A stretch of 35,698 nt of DNA from Planctomycetaceae bacterium (GCA_011525755.1 WYBS01000032.1:1-35698), one strand, 5' to 3'. Counted from the stretch's first letter, positions 1-8,917 are shown. The notes: generated by a model from the letters alone, not told the origin. Numbers and translations are program-made.

Positions 1-1436
1 CGCGAGTCGTACGTGCGGAGGCCGCCCGGGAGCGTGTTGTTCAGGTAGTCGTCGAGGGGGTTCAGGTCGAAGACCTGGAAGGGCTTCCCGAGCGGCGCGT
101 TCGCGGTGTCGCCCGTGTCGATCGTGAGGATCGTGCCGCTCGCGACGGCGAGGTTGCCGTCCTTGCCCGTGCCGAACGCGCCGAGGTAGCCGACCGCCTT
201 GCCGGGGCTCGACGCGGGGTTGTAGAGCGCGGTGTTGAACTTCGTGACGTCGTTCGACGTCTGGCCCACCTCCGCCCGGATGCCGTCCTCGAGCGGGCTG
301 TAGGTGAGCCTGCGCTTGGCCGTGATCGCGGGCCGGTCGCGCACGAGGAACTCGGCGATGTAGCCGAGTCCGCCCGGCTCCGGATAGGGCGTCGTGCCCG
401 AGACGACGGTCTGCCCGTCCCCGGTGATGCCGTTGACGCCGATGAACTCCTGCCGGAAGTCGATGCCGAGGATCCCGCCCGCGAACATCAGCCGGTAGCG
501 CGTGTTGTCGACGAGCGTGACGAGCGGCTCCACGATGATCCTCACGTCGTAGTCGCCGCCGGGCAGGATCCGCTGCTCCAGGCCCACCGTCATGGGGACC
601 CTGAAGCCGACCGGCGTTCCGAAGTAGCCGTCCGGCGCGAACGGAGGTGCCGTGTCGCCCGACGTCGTCGCGTCGCCGTAGATCTCGAGCATCCGGATGT
701 TGTCCGTCGTCACGGTGAGCGGGTCGATCGGCTCGGTCAGCTCGAGCTCGAATCGCCACGGGGTCGCGTAGCCGGGGCCGCCGCCGGCGCCCGGATCGAT
801 CACGCGAAGGGCGTCGATCAGGTCCGCGTTGTCGAGGAGCGCCTGCTCCCCCGGCCGCGGGTCGAGCCGCGAGAGGTCGGTGCGCGGCGCCGTCGCGACC
901 TGCGTCGTGTCCCGCGCCCAGAGCCCCTTGACGCGGGGCGGCGCCGCCGGGAACGGGTCTTCGAAGAACTCGCTCGTCTCGAAGAGCAGCTCCTGCGGGA
1001 CCGAGATCGCGTCGCCCGCCTCGGAGCGGAGCGCGTCCGGGCCGGCCTTCAGGAAGACCGTGTAATCGCCGTTCTCCCGGAAACCCGCGTCGGTCCGGTC
1101 CTGCTCGTTCGGGAGGCGCGGGTTGAACGTCACCCGCTCCCCGACCGCCTCGTACGTGCCCATCGCGACCGAGAAGTTCGAGCCCGGGCTGCCCTGCGTG
1201 TTCTGGATCTTCAACCTCTCGACGAAGTCCTGCGACGGCGCGACCGGTGCGGAGAAGACGAACGTGAGGGCGCGGTTCCGCGGGATCCCGTTCTGCCCCT
1301 GCTCGAGGAACTGGATGAGCCGGAACGACCCCCCGCCTCCCCCCCCGCCCCCTCCACCCCCGCCGCAGGAAGCGGCCAAGGCGCCCGCGACCACTGCGAC
1401 CAGGACGACGATGCGACGTGCGACGCAGCTCTTCAT
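1..1436 (-). CDS. Lipoprotein with poly-Gly linker and Ig-like (Big_5-type) domain, 3' end off window
   Basis: Reading the minus strand from the ATG at 1436 gives a protein open to the window edge (about 478 codons), so its C-terminus is missing. The N-terminus has two Arg, a hydrophobic stretch and a lipobox-like LAASC, then about twelve Gly, as expected for an exported lipoprotein with a flexible linker. Next comes a segment like the bacterial Big_5 Ig-like domain (NRALTFVFSAPV, about residues 48-60), then long beta-rich sequence with no motif I recognise. A GGGAG Shine-Dalgarno lies just before the ATG. It is divergent from the sigma-factor fusion at 1702, with about 265 bp between them. 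Export and lipidation follow from the signal; the role is unknown, perhaps a surface or cell-envelope protein. Confidence 0.8.
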   Translation of the reverse strand, partial: MKSCVARRIVVLVAVVAGALAASCGGGGGGGGGGGGSFRLIQFLEQGQNGIPRNRALTFVFSAPVAPSQDFVERLKIQNTQGSPGSNFSVAMGTYEAVGERVTFNPRLPNEQDRTDAGFRENGDYTVFLKAGPDALRSEAGDAISVPQELLFETSEFFEDPFPAAPPRVKGLWARDTTQVATAPRTDLSRLDPRPGEQALLDNADLIDALRVIDPGAGGGPGYATPWRFELELTEPIDPLTVTTDNIRMLEIYGDATTSGDTAPPFAPDGYFGTPVGFRVPMTVGLEQRILPGGDYDVRIIVEPLVTLVDNTRYRLMFAGGILGIDFRQEFIGVNGITGDGQTVVSGTTPYPEPGGLGYIAEFLVRDRPAITAKRRLTYSPLEDGIRAEVGQTSNDVTKFNTALYNPASSPGKAVGYLGAFGTGKDGNLAVASGTILTIDTGDTANAPLGKPFQVFDLNPLDDYLNNTLPGGLRTYDS

Positions 1437-1701
1437 GGAGTCTCCCTCGGTACGCTACGGCGCGGCCCCGCTCGTGAGATGCCACCCTCGGAACGTGATG
1501 AGCGGGGTCATGCCGTTGCAGTCCTAGGAATCCCGCGTGGGCCGGCGAGGGTTCACGTAAAAAACCATTGCGAGGCGGGTGGCGCGCATGCGCGACACTC
1601 GTGTTACCGGCCGGTTGCGTCGCCGCGTCCGGCCTTCGGCCGCGGCCCGCGTTGAACCCCCGCAAGGGCAGCGCGGGATTCGTAGTAGCTAGCAGGGGTA
1701 C

Positions 1702-4700
1702 ATGAGCGACGGGCCGACGTTCATCTCGGATGTGCTTCCCGAGCACGTCCGCTTCGTGCGAGCGGTCGCGCGTTCGCTCCTCGACGAGCACGAAGCCGAG
1801 GACGCGGTCCAGGACACGCTGCTGCGCGCGATCGAGCAGCCGCCCGAGCCGGGCAATCTCCGCGGCTGGTTGCGCGTGGTCGTCCGGAACTTCGCGCTCC
1901 GGCGCCTGCGCGAGGAGCGGCGGCGCAAGCACCGCGAGATGCTGCAGGGCCCTCCCGGCCACATCTCGTCGCCCGAGGAGAGCCTCCAGCGGATCGAGGG
2001 GCAGCGCCGCGTGCTCGACGCCGTGCGCGAGCTTCCCGAGCCCTACCGTTCCGCCATCGTCCACCACTACCTCGACGAGCTGACGCGCGAGCAGATGGCG
2101 GCGAGGCTCGGGATCCCGATCGAGACCGTGCGCACGCGGCTGAAGCGCGCCCTGAAGATGCTGCGCGAGAAGCTGGACCAGGGCGAGGGCGGCACAAACG
2201 CGTGGGTCGCCGCGCTCGCTCCGCTGCTCATCGGCACGCGCCCGGCCCCTCCGGCCGGCGGCGCAGGGGCGGCGTCGCTCGCGCTGCTCGCGGCGAAGGT
2301 CGTCGTGGCCGTCGCGATCATCGGCTCCGGCACGCTGCTCCTCGCCTCGCGCACCGTCTCCTCGGCGCCCGCGCGCTCCGCGGCGGAGGCACCGCCCGCG
2401 ATCCACGCGGCCGACGTCGCGCCGGCGCCCACGTCGACGGCAGCGGACGGGGGCGCGCTCTTCGTCTCGTGCGTCGTTCGCGACGCACTGGGCGCGCCGC
2501 TCGCGGGCGCCCGCGCCGCCGCATCCTGGGGCGAGAGCGAGACCGGCCTCGACGGGGCCTTCCGCCTGCCTGCCTCGCCGATCGACGGGCGCACGAGCGT
2601 CGTCGTGTGGAAGGAGGGCTACCTTCCGTGGCGGGGCGTCCTCGACCCGCTGCCGGGCGAGGAGCACTCGATCACCCTCCTGCGCGGCGCGCCCCTGACC
2701 GTGGTCGTGCGCACCCGCGACGGGGCGCCGGTCGCCGGCGCGCGCGTGATCGCCTTCGACCGCGAGGAGCGCGGCATCGCGGGGCTGTGGTGGTCGCGGC
2801 GGATCGTCTCGGTCGCCGACGGCGTGTCGGGCGTGGGCGGCCGCGCGTCGCTCGGCGTGGCGCCCGAGGGCAGGATCGAGATCCGCGTCGACGACCCCCG
2901 CTACGCGGCCTGTCGCGAGGAGGTCGTCGTCCTGGGGACGGAGGCGGTGCTCGTCGAGTGCGTGCTGTCGTGCGGGGGCGAGATCTCGGGCCGCGTGACG
3001 GACGGGGCGGGGCGCCCGGTCGCGCGGGCGCGCGTCTACTCGTCGGCCTTCCCGGACCGCGTCGCCGTGACCGCGGCGGACGGGACGTACCGGCTGCCGC
3101 TGGTCGAGGAGGGCGAGAACAGGATCCTCGCGGAGGCCGACGGCTTCGGCACCGGCTTCTTCGGCGCGAGCCTCGGGTGGGGCAGGCCGGTCCCCGTCCA
3201 GGTCCGCGCGGGCCGGGAGACCCGGGACGTGGACATCGCGCTTCCCGCGGCGATCGAGGTCTCCGGGCGCGTGATCGACGAGGAGGGCCGCGCGCTCGCG
3301 GGCGTCCGGGTCGAGGGCCTCGCGGGGCCTTGCGCGGGCAGGCCCGTGCGGGCGAGGACGGACGGCTCCGGCGCGTTCGCGATCGGCCCCTTCGCGCGGA
3401 CGGACGGGCGCGGCATCCGCCTCACGCTCGCGCTCGAGGGCTACGTCATCGATCCCGTGGCGCCGGGGCTGCCGCCGCAGGCGGGTGCGCCGCTCGATGT
3501 CGGCGAGATCCGCGCGCGTGCACTGGGGGGGCTCCGGGGGCGGGTCCTCGACGTGGACGGGCAGCCGCTGAGGGAGGGGAGGGTCGAGATGCTCCCGCGC
3601 GGGCCCGCGGCGCTCGTCGGCGCCGACGGGACGTTCGCGCTCTCCGGCGTGCCCGCAGGCGCCGCGCGGATCCGCGTGACCGCGTGGGACCCGCCGCGCG
3701 GCGCGACCGAGAGCATCACCGTCGAGGCCGACGGCGCGACGGAGACCGAGATCCGGCTCGGCCCCGCGCTGCCGATCCGCGGCCGCGTGCTGTCGCCCGG
3801 CGGGAAGCCGCGCCCCGGTGTCGCCGTCGCCGCGCTCGCGGAGGGGTCCGCGAACGAGATCGCCGCGCGCACCACGACGGACGCGAAGGGCGGGTTCGAC
3901 CTCGGCGAGCTTCCGCAGGGGGCGTACCGCGTGGGTCTCCTCCGCACGCCCTTCGAGCAGGAGACGGCGCCCCCGAACACCGCCGTGGAGTTCACCGACG
4001 ACGCCGTCGCGGTCCACCTCGTCGTGCCGGGCCTCGAGTCCGAGGCGGCGCGCGTCGAGCCGGTGCTCCTGCCGGAGCCCGTGCCCCAGCGCGCGATCGC
4101 GGGGACGGACGACTTGACGTTCCTCCTCCGCGGCTACGGCACGAGGGTGGAGGGCTCCGTCGTGTCGGCGACGACCGGCCTCCCGCTGCGGTCGTTCGAG
4201 GTGAGCTTCATCGGGTACTGGAAGGGCGTGATCCCGCGCAGCTCGGAGACGGTCGACGTGCGCGACGGGGCGGGGCGGTTCTCGTACGAGCTCGACGAGG
4301 GCGACTGGGCGGTCGAGATCACCGCGCCGGGCCACGCGAGCCACAGGACGCCGGTGTTCCGCGCGGGCTTAAAGGCCTCGTGGGACGCCGGGACGATCCG
4401 GCTGAGCGCGGGCGGGAGCTTGCGAGGCGCCGTGCGCGACGCCGCCGGCGAACCCGTGTCGTACGCGCGGCTCTACCTGCTCGGCCCGCAGATGCAGACG
4501 AACCGCCGCCCGATCTTCACGGACGCGGAAGGGGGCTACGACGCGAGCTGCGTGACGCCTGGCGCGTACACGATCTTCGTGCTCTCTCCGCGGCACCCGT
4601 TCGGGATCGTGCGCAACGTGCGGATCGCGGAGGACGAGACGTCGCCCCTGGACGTGAGGCTCGCCCGGCCGTCGCCGGTGACGGTAAGGGTGACGGACGA

Positions 4701-4968
4701 GGACGGGCAGCCGGTCGCGGGCGCGGACGTGTCCTACACGTGCGACGCGCTCTTCCCGCTGACGAGCAGGCTCTTGCGCTCGCACGAGCCGTCCGGGTGG
4801 GGCGGGTACCTGACGGATGCGGAAGGACGGATCCGCAAGGAGTTCCTGCCGGCCGGGCGCGTGCTGTTCACGGCCGAGGCGCCGGGCTTCGCGAAGGCGA
4901 AGCGGTTCGCAGAGCTCTCGGAGGACGTGGAGACGCTCGTCGAGATCCGCCTCGCGAAGCTGCCGTGA
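1702..4968 (+). CDS. ECF sigma factor fused to transmembrane segment and carboxypeptidase-regulatory-like repeats
   Basis: A 1088-aa protein. Residues about 8-78 match sigma region 2 (EAEDAVQDTLLRAI, then LRGWLRVVVRNFALRRLR) and about 100-160 match sigma region 4 with an HTH (TREQMAARLGIPIETVRTRL). A Gly/Ala-rich hydrophobic segment at about 190-216 (VVVAVAIIGSGTLLL) looks like one membrane span. The remaining roughly 850 residues are repeated beta-sandwich units with the pattern GRVxDxxGxPVxGARV, typical of carboxypeptidase regulatory-like or Cna-B-like domains. Inferred topology is sigma domain in the cytoplasm and repeat tail outside. ECF sigma factors with C-terminal extensions are known in planctomycetes. 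Sensing by the tail, or release of the sigma domain by proteolysis, is speculation. No anti-sigma gene is adjacent. The ATG at 1702 is the first start preceding the sigma domain. Confidence 0.85.
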   Translation: MSDGPTFISDVLPEHVRFVRAVARSLLDEHEAEDAVQDTLLRAIEQPPEPGNLRGWLRVVVRNFALRRLREERRRKHREMLQGPPGHISSPEESLQRIEGQRRVLDAVRELPEPYRSAIVHHYLDELTREQMAARLGIPIETVRTRLKRALKMLREKLDQGEGGTNAWVAALAPLLIGTRPAPPAGGAGAASLALLAAKVVVAVAIIGSGTLLLASRTVSSAPARSAAEAPPAIHAADVAPAPTSTAADGGALFVSCVVRDALGAPLAGARAAASWGESETGLDGAFRLPASPIDGRTSVVVWKEGYLPWRGVLDPLPGEEHSITLLRGAPLTVVVRTRDGAPVAGARVIAFDREERGIAGLWWSRRIVSVADGVSGVGGRASLGVAPEGRIEIRVDDPRYAACREEVVVLGTEAVLVECVLSCGGEISGRVTDGAGRPVARARVYSSAFPDRVAVTAADGTYRLPLVEEGENRILAEADGFGTGFFGASLGWGRPVPVQVRAGRETRDVDIALPAAIEVSGRVIDEEGRALAGVRVEGLAGPCAGRPVRARTDGSGAFAIGPFARTDGRGIRLTLALEGYVIDPVAPGLPPQAGAPLDVGEIRARALGGLRGRVLDVDGQPLREGRVEMLPRGPAALVGADGTFALSGVPAGAARIRVTAWDPPRGATESITVEADGATETEIRLGPALPIRGRVLSPGGKPRPGVAVAALAEGSANEIAARTTTDAKGGFDLGELPQGAYRVGLLRTPFEQETAPPNTAVEFTDDAVAVHLVVPGLESEAARVEPVLLPEPVPQRAIAGTDDLTFLLRGYGTRVEGSVVSATTGLPLRSFEVSFIGYWKGVIPRSSETVDVRDGAGRFSYELDEGDWAVEITAPGHASHRTPVFRAGLKASWDAGTIRLSAGGSLRGAVRDAAGEPVSYARLYLLGPQMQTNRRPIFTDAEGGYDASCVTPGAYTIFVLSPRHPFGIVRNVRIAEDETSPLDVRLARPSPVTVRVTDEDGQPVAGADVSYTCDALFPLTSRLLRSHEPSGWGGYLTDAEGRIRKEFLPAGRVLFTAEAPGFAKAKRFAELSEDVETLVEIRLAKLP

Positions 4969-5066
4969 ACGCCTGACGTGAGACGAAGCCCGGGCGACGG
5001 CCCGACTCCCCGCCGAGCAGTCGCCAACCGCGAAGCGGAACGGGCAGCGCCCGGGCCTTTCCGAAG

Positions 5067-5097
5067 GCGCCGCCACCGCGCCAACCGGTGGCGGCGC
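5067..5097 (+). terminator. Hairpin, probable terminator of the sigma-fusion gene
   Basis: Perfect 11-bp inverted repeat GCGCCGCCACC / GGTGGCGGCGC with a 9-nt loop, followed by TGTTT. It lies about 100 bp after the stop of the sigma-fusion gene. The T-tract is short, so termination is likely but not certain. Confidence 0.6.
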
Positions 5098-5320
5098 TGT
5101 TTCAGCCTGCCCCACGAGGGTGGTGATACGAGGCGGTGGTCCCGGCAGCGCTGCTCGCGAAGGTCCTCCGCGAGGTGGGGGACGGGCGCACCACCCTCGC
5201 GGTCTCGAAGCCATGCGGATCACCGTGAACGGGGTGCGGACATCGTTCGCGAGGGACGTGCTCGCGAAGGGGGACGCGGGGACCTTCGGGGGAGTAGACT
5301 TGCGGCGCCGACCAGAATCG

Positions 5321-5341
5321 GGGGGCCGGCTTGAGGCCCCC
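5321..5341 (+). terminator. GC hairpin with T-rich tail before the cupin gene
   Basis: GGGGGCC / GGCCCCC stem with a 7-nt loop, followed by TTCTT, ending about 34 bp before the cupin ATG. It may terminate transcription coming from 5100-5320 or act as an attenuator for the cupin; the sequence does not decide which. Confidence 0.5.
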
Positions 5342-5375
5342 TTCTTGGCGCAGCCGCCGCCGATGAGGAACCACC

Positions 5376-5858
5376 ATGGCAGGCCCGTTCATCGACCTTC
5401 GCCCCAATCCCTCCGACGAGACGATCCGTCTCGGGCCGCTCGCGGTCCGCTTCCTTGTCACCGGAGAAGACTCGAGCGGCAGCGTAGCGGTCTTCGAGCT
5501 CCTTGTCCCGGGCGCGCAGCGCTTGCAGGCTCCGGCGCACAGCCACGACCGTTACGAGGAGACGATCTACGCGATCGGCGGCGTGCTGACCTGGACCGTC
5601 GACGGAACACGCATCGATGTCGGACCGGGGGAGGCGCTCTGCATTCCGCGTGGCGCCACTCACCGCTTCGACAACCACGGGAAAGAGGACGCGAAGGCCC
5701 TCTGCGTGATCACGCCTGCCGCGATCGGTCCACGGTATTTCCGGGAGACCGCCGAGGTGCTCAACGCCGCGGGAGGTGGTCCGCCGGACGGAGTGAAGCT
5801 GGCGGCGATCATGCGCCGCCACGGCCTCACGCCGGCCCCATCCCCTCGGCAGGCGTAG
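5376..5858 (+). CDS. Cupin-domain protein
   Basis: A 160-aa single-domain cupin. Motif 1 is visible as HSHDRYEETIYAIGG (about residues 52-66), giving the His, His and Glu metal ligands, and motif 2 as PRGATHRFDNHG (about 91-102), giving the last His. The start ATG at 5376 has GAGGAA just upstream. Cupins of this size include small dioxygenases, isomerases and sugar-binding regulators; the substrate cannot be read from sequence. It stands alone, ending about 120 bp before the first tRNA-fragment repeat, so it may be chromosomal next to the island or the last gene of an older cassette. Confidence 0.85.
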   Translation: MAGPFIDLRPNPSDETIRLGPLAVRFLVTGEDSSGSVAVFELLVPGAQRLQAPAHSHDRYEETIYAIGGVLTWTVDGTRIDVGPGEALCIPRGATHRFDNHGKEDAKALCVITPAAIGPRYFRETAEVLNAAGGGPPDGVKLAAIMRRHGLTPAPSPRQA

Positions 5859-5981
5859 GGGGTCCGCTCGGCATGCGAGGCCCGCATACGGGCTCCATCC
5901 CTCTCGACACCGGATCAATAGAGGAAAGGGACGCGGTTCCTGCAGCGGCGCGAGCCCCGGATTCGCCTTGGCTCTGCCCGG

Positions 5982-6038
5982 CCTTGTAGCTGGCGACCCC
6001 GGCCGGATTCGAACCGACGACCTGCGGTTTAGGAAACC
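5982..6038 (-). repeat. att-like repeat 1: 3' fragment of tRNA-Arg(CCU)
   Basis: 57 bp identical to copies at 9021 and 15134. Read on the minus strand it fits tRNA positions from the anticodon stem onward: loop TTCCTAA with anticodon CCU, stem ACCGC, 5-nt variable loop, T-arm GTCGG-TTCGAAT-CCGGC, acceptor strand CGGGGTC, discriminator G, encoded CCA, then 9 further bp. The 5' half (acceptor, D-arm) is absent. The upstream flank (about 5905-5980) resembles the left arms of copies 2 and 3 only weakly. Confidence 0.85.
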
Positions 6039-6050
6039 GGAGGCTCCCCC

Positions 6051-6128
6051 GCATTCCGCGCGGGTTCCCGGGGACGACTTTTCCATATGGTCCATACAGT
6101 CCGTGGAGGCGGAAAAGATGCGCAGCCA
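6051..6128. repeat. Conserved right arm of att-like repeat 1
   Basis: Shares GCATTCC, GGGTTCCCGGGGACGAC, then TTTTCCATA-TGG-TCCATA-CAG-TCC and GATGCGCAGCC with the arms at 9090 and 15203. TCCATA recurs at a 9-bp period. Such arms next to an att core may bind a recombinase or directionality factor; that is inference. Confidence 0.65.
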
Positions 6129-6197
6129 AGCGTCCAAATCGGGCCTTCGCGGTCGCCGCCGAAACCCCGGACAGCCGCGCCGCGGCGCCCGCCAGCT

Positions 6198-6246
6198 TGA
6201 TACTTGTTGAGTACCGCCGTATCATTGGACCGACGGTTCGTATCAT
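6198..6246 (+). promoter_or_regulatory. Candidate AbiEi operator
   Basis: TGATAC at 6198 and GTATCA at 6219 form an inverted repeat, and CGTATCAT recurs directly at 6239, overlapping the AbiEi start. AbiEi-family antitoxins are known to repress their own operon through repeats in the promoter region, so these are plausible binding sites. Confidence 0.45.
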
Positions 6247-6853
6247 GCCGCGACGGCACCCCAGCAAGACCGACGCCCTTCTCCGGCTGGCCCGGAAGGG
6301 GCCCGTGCGCGCCCGCGACCTCGACCGGGCGGGCGTCCCGCGCGCCTACCTCCGGCGGCTGTGCGAGCGCGGCCTCCTCGAGCGGGTGGACCGCGGGCTC
6401 TACCGTCTCGCCGACGCGCCCGTCACCGAGCTCCACTCGCTGGTCGAGGTGGCCGCCCGCGTGCCCCACGCCGTCGTCTGCCTGCTCAGCGCGCTGCAGG
6501 TGCACGGGCTGACCGCGGAGGCGCCGCACGCGGTGTGGGTGCTCATCGACCGGCACGCCCGGGCGCCGAAGTTCTCGTACCCGAAGCTCCAGGTGGTCCG
6601 GGCCAGCGGCCCTGCGCGCGAGCACGGGGTCGAGACCCGGAAGATCGAGGGCACGCGGGTGCGGCTGACCACGCCTGCCAAGACCGTGGCGGACTGCTTC
6701 CGCTACCGCCGCCACGTGGGTCTCGACATCGCCCTCGCGGCGCTGCGGGACTACCTCCGCGCGCGCCGGGGCGGCGTGGACGCCCTCGTCGAGGCCGCCC
6801 GCGCCGACCGCGTCCACGCGCGGATGCGTCCCTACATCGAGGCGCTCGTGTGA
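6245..6853 (+). CDS. abiEi: AbiEi-family antitoxin / transcriptional repressor
   Basis: A 202-aa protein. The N-terminal winged HTH covers about residues 8-60 (LLRLARKGPVRARDL, RAYLRRLCERGLLERVDRGLYRL), followed by a C-terminal domain with the family-typical TPAKTVADCFRYR segment (about 140). In the type IV AbiE system the antitoxin represses the operon and counteracts the nucleotidyltransferase toxin without direct binding. The ATG at 6245 is preferred; a TTG at 6197 would add 16 residues. The stop overlaps the next start as GTGA, indicating translational coupling with the toxin. It is the first gene of cassette A. Confidence 0.85.
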   Translation: MPRRHPSKTDALLRLARKGPVRARDLDRAGVPRAYLRRLCERGLLERVDRGLYRLADAPVTELHSLVEVAARVPHAVVCLLSALQVHGLTAEAPHAVWVLIDRHARAPKFSYPKLQVVRASGPAREHGVETRKIEGTRVRLTTPAKTVADCFRYRRHVGLDIALAALRDYLRARRGGVDALVEAARADRVHARMRPYIEALV

Positions 6854-7761
6854 CGAAGGCGCCCAAGGATGTCGGCGCGTCGGTCCGGGCGCGCCTCCTG
6901 CGGCTCGCGCGCGAGCGCGGCGAGGACTACCAACTCCTGCTCACGCGGTACGCGAACGAGCGGCTGCTCTCCCGCCTCTCGAAGTCGCGTCACGGAAAGG
7001 ACTTCGTCCTCAAGGGTGCCGCCCTCTTCGCGGTCTGGACCGGCAAGCCCCACCGCGCCACGCGCGACCTCGACCTGCTCGGCTTCGGCGACCCGGGCGA
7101 GGAGCGGGTGCGGCAGGTCCTGGACGACGTGCTCGCGCTCGAGGTCGCGGACGACGGCGTGCGGTTTGACCGCGACTCGCTCGACGTCGACCCGATCCGG
7201 GAGGAGCAGGCGTACGGCGGCGTCCGCGCCGCGGTCACGGCGCGGGTGGCCACGGCCAAGGTGCGGTTGCAGGTCGATGTCGGCTTTGGTGACGTGGTGA
7301 CGCCCGAGACCGAGATGGTCGATCTCCCGCCGCTCTTGGACTTCCCCGCGCCTCGGCTGCGGGCGTACCCGCGCGAGACCGTCGTCGCCGAGAAGCTCGA
7401 CGCGATGGTGCGGCTCGGGCTCGCCAACAGCCGCATGAAGGACTTCTACGATCTGGCCCTGCTGGCGAGGATGTTCGAGTTCGATGGCACGTTGCTGGTG
7501 CGGGCCATCAGGGTGACCTTCGAGCGGCGAGGGACGCCGCTCCCGGCGGCGCTGCCCTCCGCGCTCACGCCGGTCTTCGCGGGTGACCCGGCGAAGGCCG
7601 CGCAGTGGGGGGCGTTCGTCCGGAAGTCCGGCGGCGCGGACCTCGGCGATCTGCCGGCGGTCGTCGCCGAGGTCGCCCGCTTCGCGGACCGGCCGCTCGC
7701 CGCGGCTGGCGGCGCAGGCCCGTCGCCGTCGCGCTGGCCGGCGGGCGGTCCTTGGGGTTAG
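6850..7761 (+). CDS. abiEii: AbiEii-family nucleotidyltransferase toxin
   Basis: A 303-aa protein starting at GTG 6850, overlapping the antitoxin stop. It shows the family's nucleotidyltransferase features: FVLKGAALFAVWTGKPHRATRDLDLLG (about residues 43-69, shown here as FVLKGAALFA and RATRDLDL) with the Asp pair for metal binding, and later TVVAEKLDAMVRLGLANSRM followed by KDFYDLALLA (about 177-205). AbiEii toxins transfer nucleotides to cellular targets such as tRNA acceptor ends; here the target is unknown. A toxin-antitoxin pair as cassette cargo could stabilise the cassette or defend against phage. The gene converges with the minus-strand gene at 7758, sharing three bases. Confidence 0.85.
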   Translation: MTKAPKDVGASVRARLLRLARERGEDYQLLLTRYANERLLSRLSKSRHGKDFVLKGAALFAVWTGKPHRATRDLDLLGFGDPGEERVRQVLDDVLALEVADDGVRFDRDSLDVDPIREEQAYGGVRAAVTARVATAKVRLQVDVGFGDVVTPETEMVDLPPLLDFPAPRLRAYPRETVVAEKLDAMVRLGLANSRMKDFYDLALLARMFEFDGTLLVRAIRVTFERRGTPLPAALPSALTPVFAGDPAKAAQWGAFVRKSGGADLGDLPAVVAEVARFADRPLAAAGGAGPSPSRWPAGGPWG

Positions 7762-8192
7762 CGCTTCGCGAGCTGGAAACGCTCGCGAAGGAGCGCGAGG
7801 AGCTGCTCGTCCAGCTCTCCGCTGAGCCACTCCACGAGGTCCGTGCGGACGCCGTCGCCGCGGGGCGTCACCGTGCGCTTGTCGATGTCGACGGTCGCGC
7901 GCAGGGGCCAGGAGCGCGTTGCCGGCGGGGCGCTTCCCGCGGGCCAAGAGACGCGCAGCCTCCTCTCTCCGCCCGAGACGGCGATGGCGCGGTAGTCGAT
8001 CAGCAAGCCGTCGATCCACACGTCGCGGCAGCCGCACGCGGGGTTCGGGCATGCCGAGACGAGGCAGACGAGACCCTCGCGCCGGCCCGCGGTGCCGTCG
8101 CGCCAGAGGAGGATCGGTCCGCGCGCCGTGAGCTGGCGGCGAGATCCGGGATCGGTCTCGACGCGCGACGGATGGCGTCGGCGCGGGCGCAT
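7758..8192 (-). CDS. Small protein with CxxxxCPNPxCGCRDV motif, possibly SEC-C-associated
   Basis: A 144-aa protein whose clearest feature is a Cys cluster, CLVSACPNPACGCRDV, at about residues 42-57. I associate this with a family often joined to a SEC-C metal-binding domain, but only tentatively; no SEC-C motif is present here, so it may be C-terminally short. The start is taken at ATG 8192; GTG 8225 would add 11 residues. The rest (DLVEWLSGELDEQLLALL) is helical. It converges with AbiEii and overlaps its stop. Function unknown, perhaps metal binding. Confidence 0.55.
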   Translation of the reverse strand: MRPRRRHPSRVETDPGSRRQLTARGPILLWRDGTAGRREGLVCLVSACPNPACGCRDVWIDGLLIDYRAIAVSGGERRLRVSWPAGSAPPATRSWPLRATVDIDKRTVTPRGDGVRTDLVEWLSGELDEQLLALLRERFQLAKR

Positions 8193-8414
8193 GCGCGAGC
8201 TGGAGGCGGAGTCGGTGGAGTCCACCCCGACACGCTACTCGGCGGGGCGGACGCAACCGGCCCCGGCAGGGCCTTTCCTGTCTGGCGTGCCCGGCGCTCG
8301 CGGCACGAGGCGCCCCGGGTACGTTCTTCCGATGATCCGCGCCCTGCTCGTCGTCGCTCGCGACATCGCGCTCGCACGGTTGATCGGAAGGCGCACGGGG
8401 TCCACCATGCCCGG

Positions 8415-8917
8415 ATGGCAGCGACCCGCGCGCAGAGGGCCTACGACCACCGTCTCCGCGAACTCGTCCGGTCCACCGGCGACGTCGCGCTCGCGGCGCG
8501 CGCCAGCGTGCCCAGATCCACGGCCGCGGGCTGGCTCCGCGGCAGCGGCGCGCGCGTCGTCGCCGCCCCGGACGCGGCGCTTCCCGAGGAGGCCCTCGTC
8601 GCCGAGGTCGCGCGGCTCCGGCGTCGTGTCCAGCGCCTCCGCGCCCTCCTGCGCGTCCTGCTCGCGGTCGCGCGCGTCTTCGGCATCGACCTCGCCCGCC
8701 GACGGGTTCCCGACGGCCAGGGCAAGCGTCGCCTCCTCCGCGCGATCGATCGCGCGCGCGAGGTACTGTCGCTCGCCGCGTCCTCCGCGTCGCCTCTCGC
8801 CGTCTCGCTACCAGATCCGGCGCGTCCGCGAGATGGTGATGTCCCCGGACCACCGCCACGTGCCGACCAGGACACTCGCCCGGCTGGCCCAGCCTGGACT
8901 CCGCCTTGTGCGACACC
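8415..8917 (+). pseudogene. Frameshifted, truncated transposase (IS3/IS481-like N-terminal HTH region)
   Basis: From ATG 8415 the frame reads an N-terminal HTH segment (DHRLRELVRSTGDVALAARA, then PRSTAAGWLR) and a helical region with RRLLRAIDRAREVL. The similarity continues in another frame after about 8780 (RLSPSRYQ, then VREMVMSPDHRHVPTRTLARL), showing a frameshift and an apparent internal deletion. The catalytic DDE core is absent; homology stops just before the conserved left arm at 8918. Family assignment is from memory of related transposases. It is a relic inside cassette A. Confidence 0.6.

Larger units (their letters stand above)
4969..5375. other. Gene-free interval between the sigma fusion and the cupin
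   Basis: About 400 bp with no ORF that looks protein-coding. It holds two strong hairpins (5067-5097 and 5321-5341), listed separately. The stretch between them could carry a short transcript or a gene remnant; I see no recognisable peptide in it. Confidence 0.5.

Noticed and set aside
1267-1310. A further copy of the KTGAGGGK-N13-TTRCGTKT motif
   Set aside because: GTGAGGGC is present but the second block is ATCCCGTT, and it lies inside the lipoprotein gene.
2202-4976. A 924-codon plus-strand frame inside the sigma fusion gene
   Set aside because: Arg-rich low-complexity product in another frame of the well-supported repeat protein.
5982-6038. A complete functional tRNA-Arg gene
   Set aside because: The T-arm, acceptor 3' strand and CCA are present, but no D-arm or 5' acceptor strand follows in any of the three copies.
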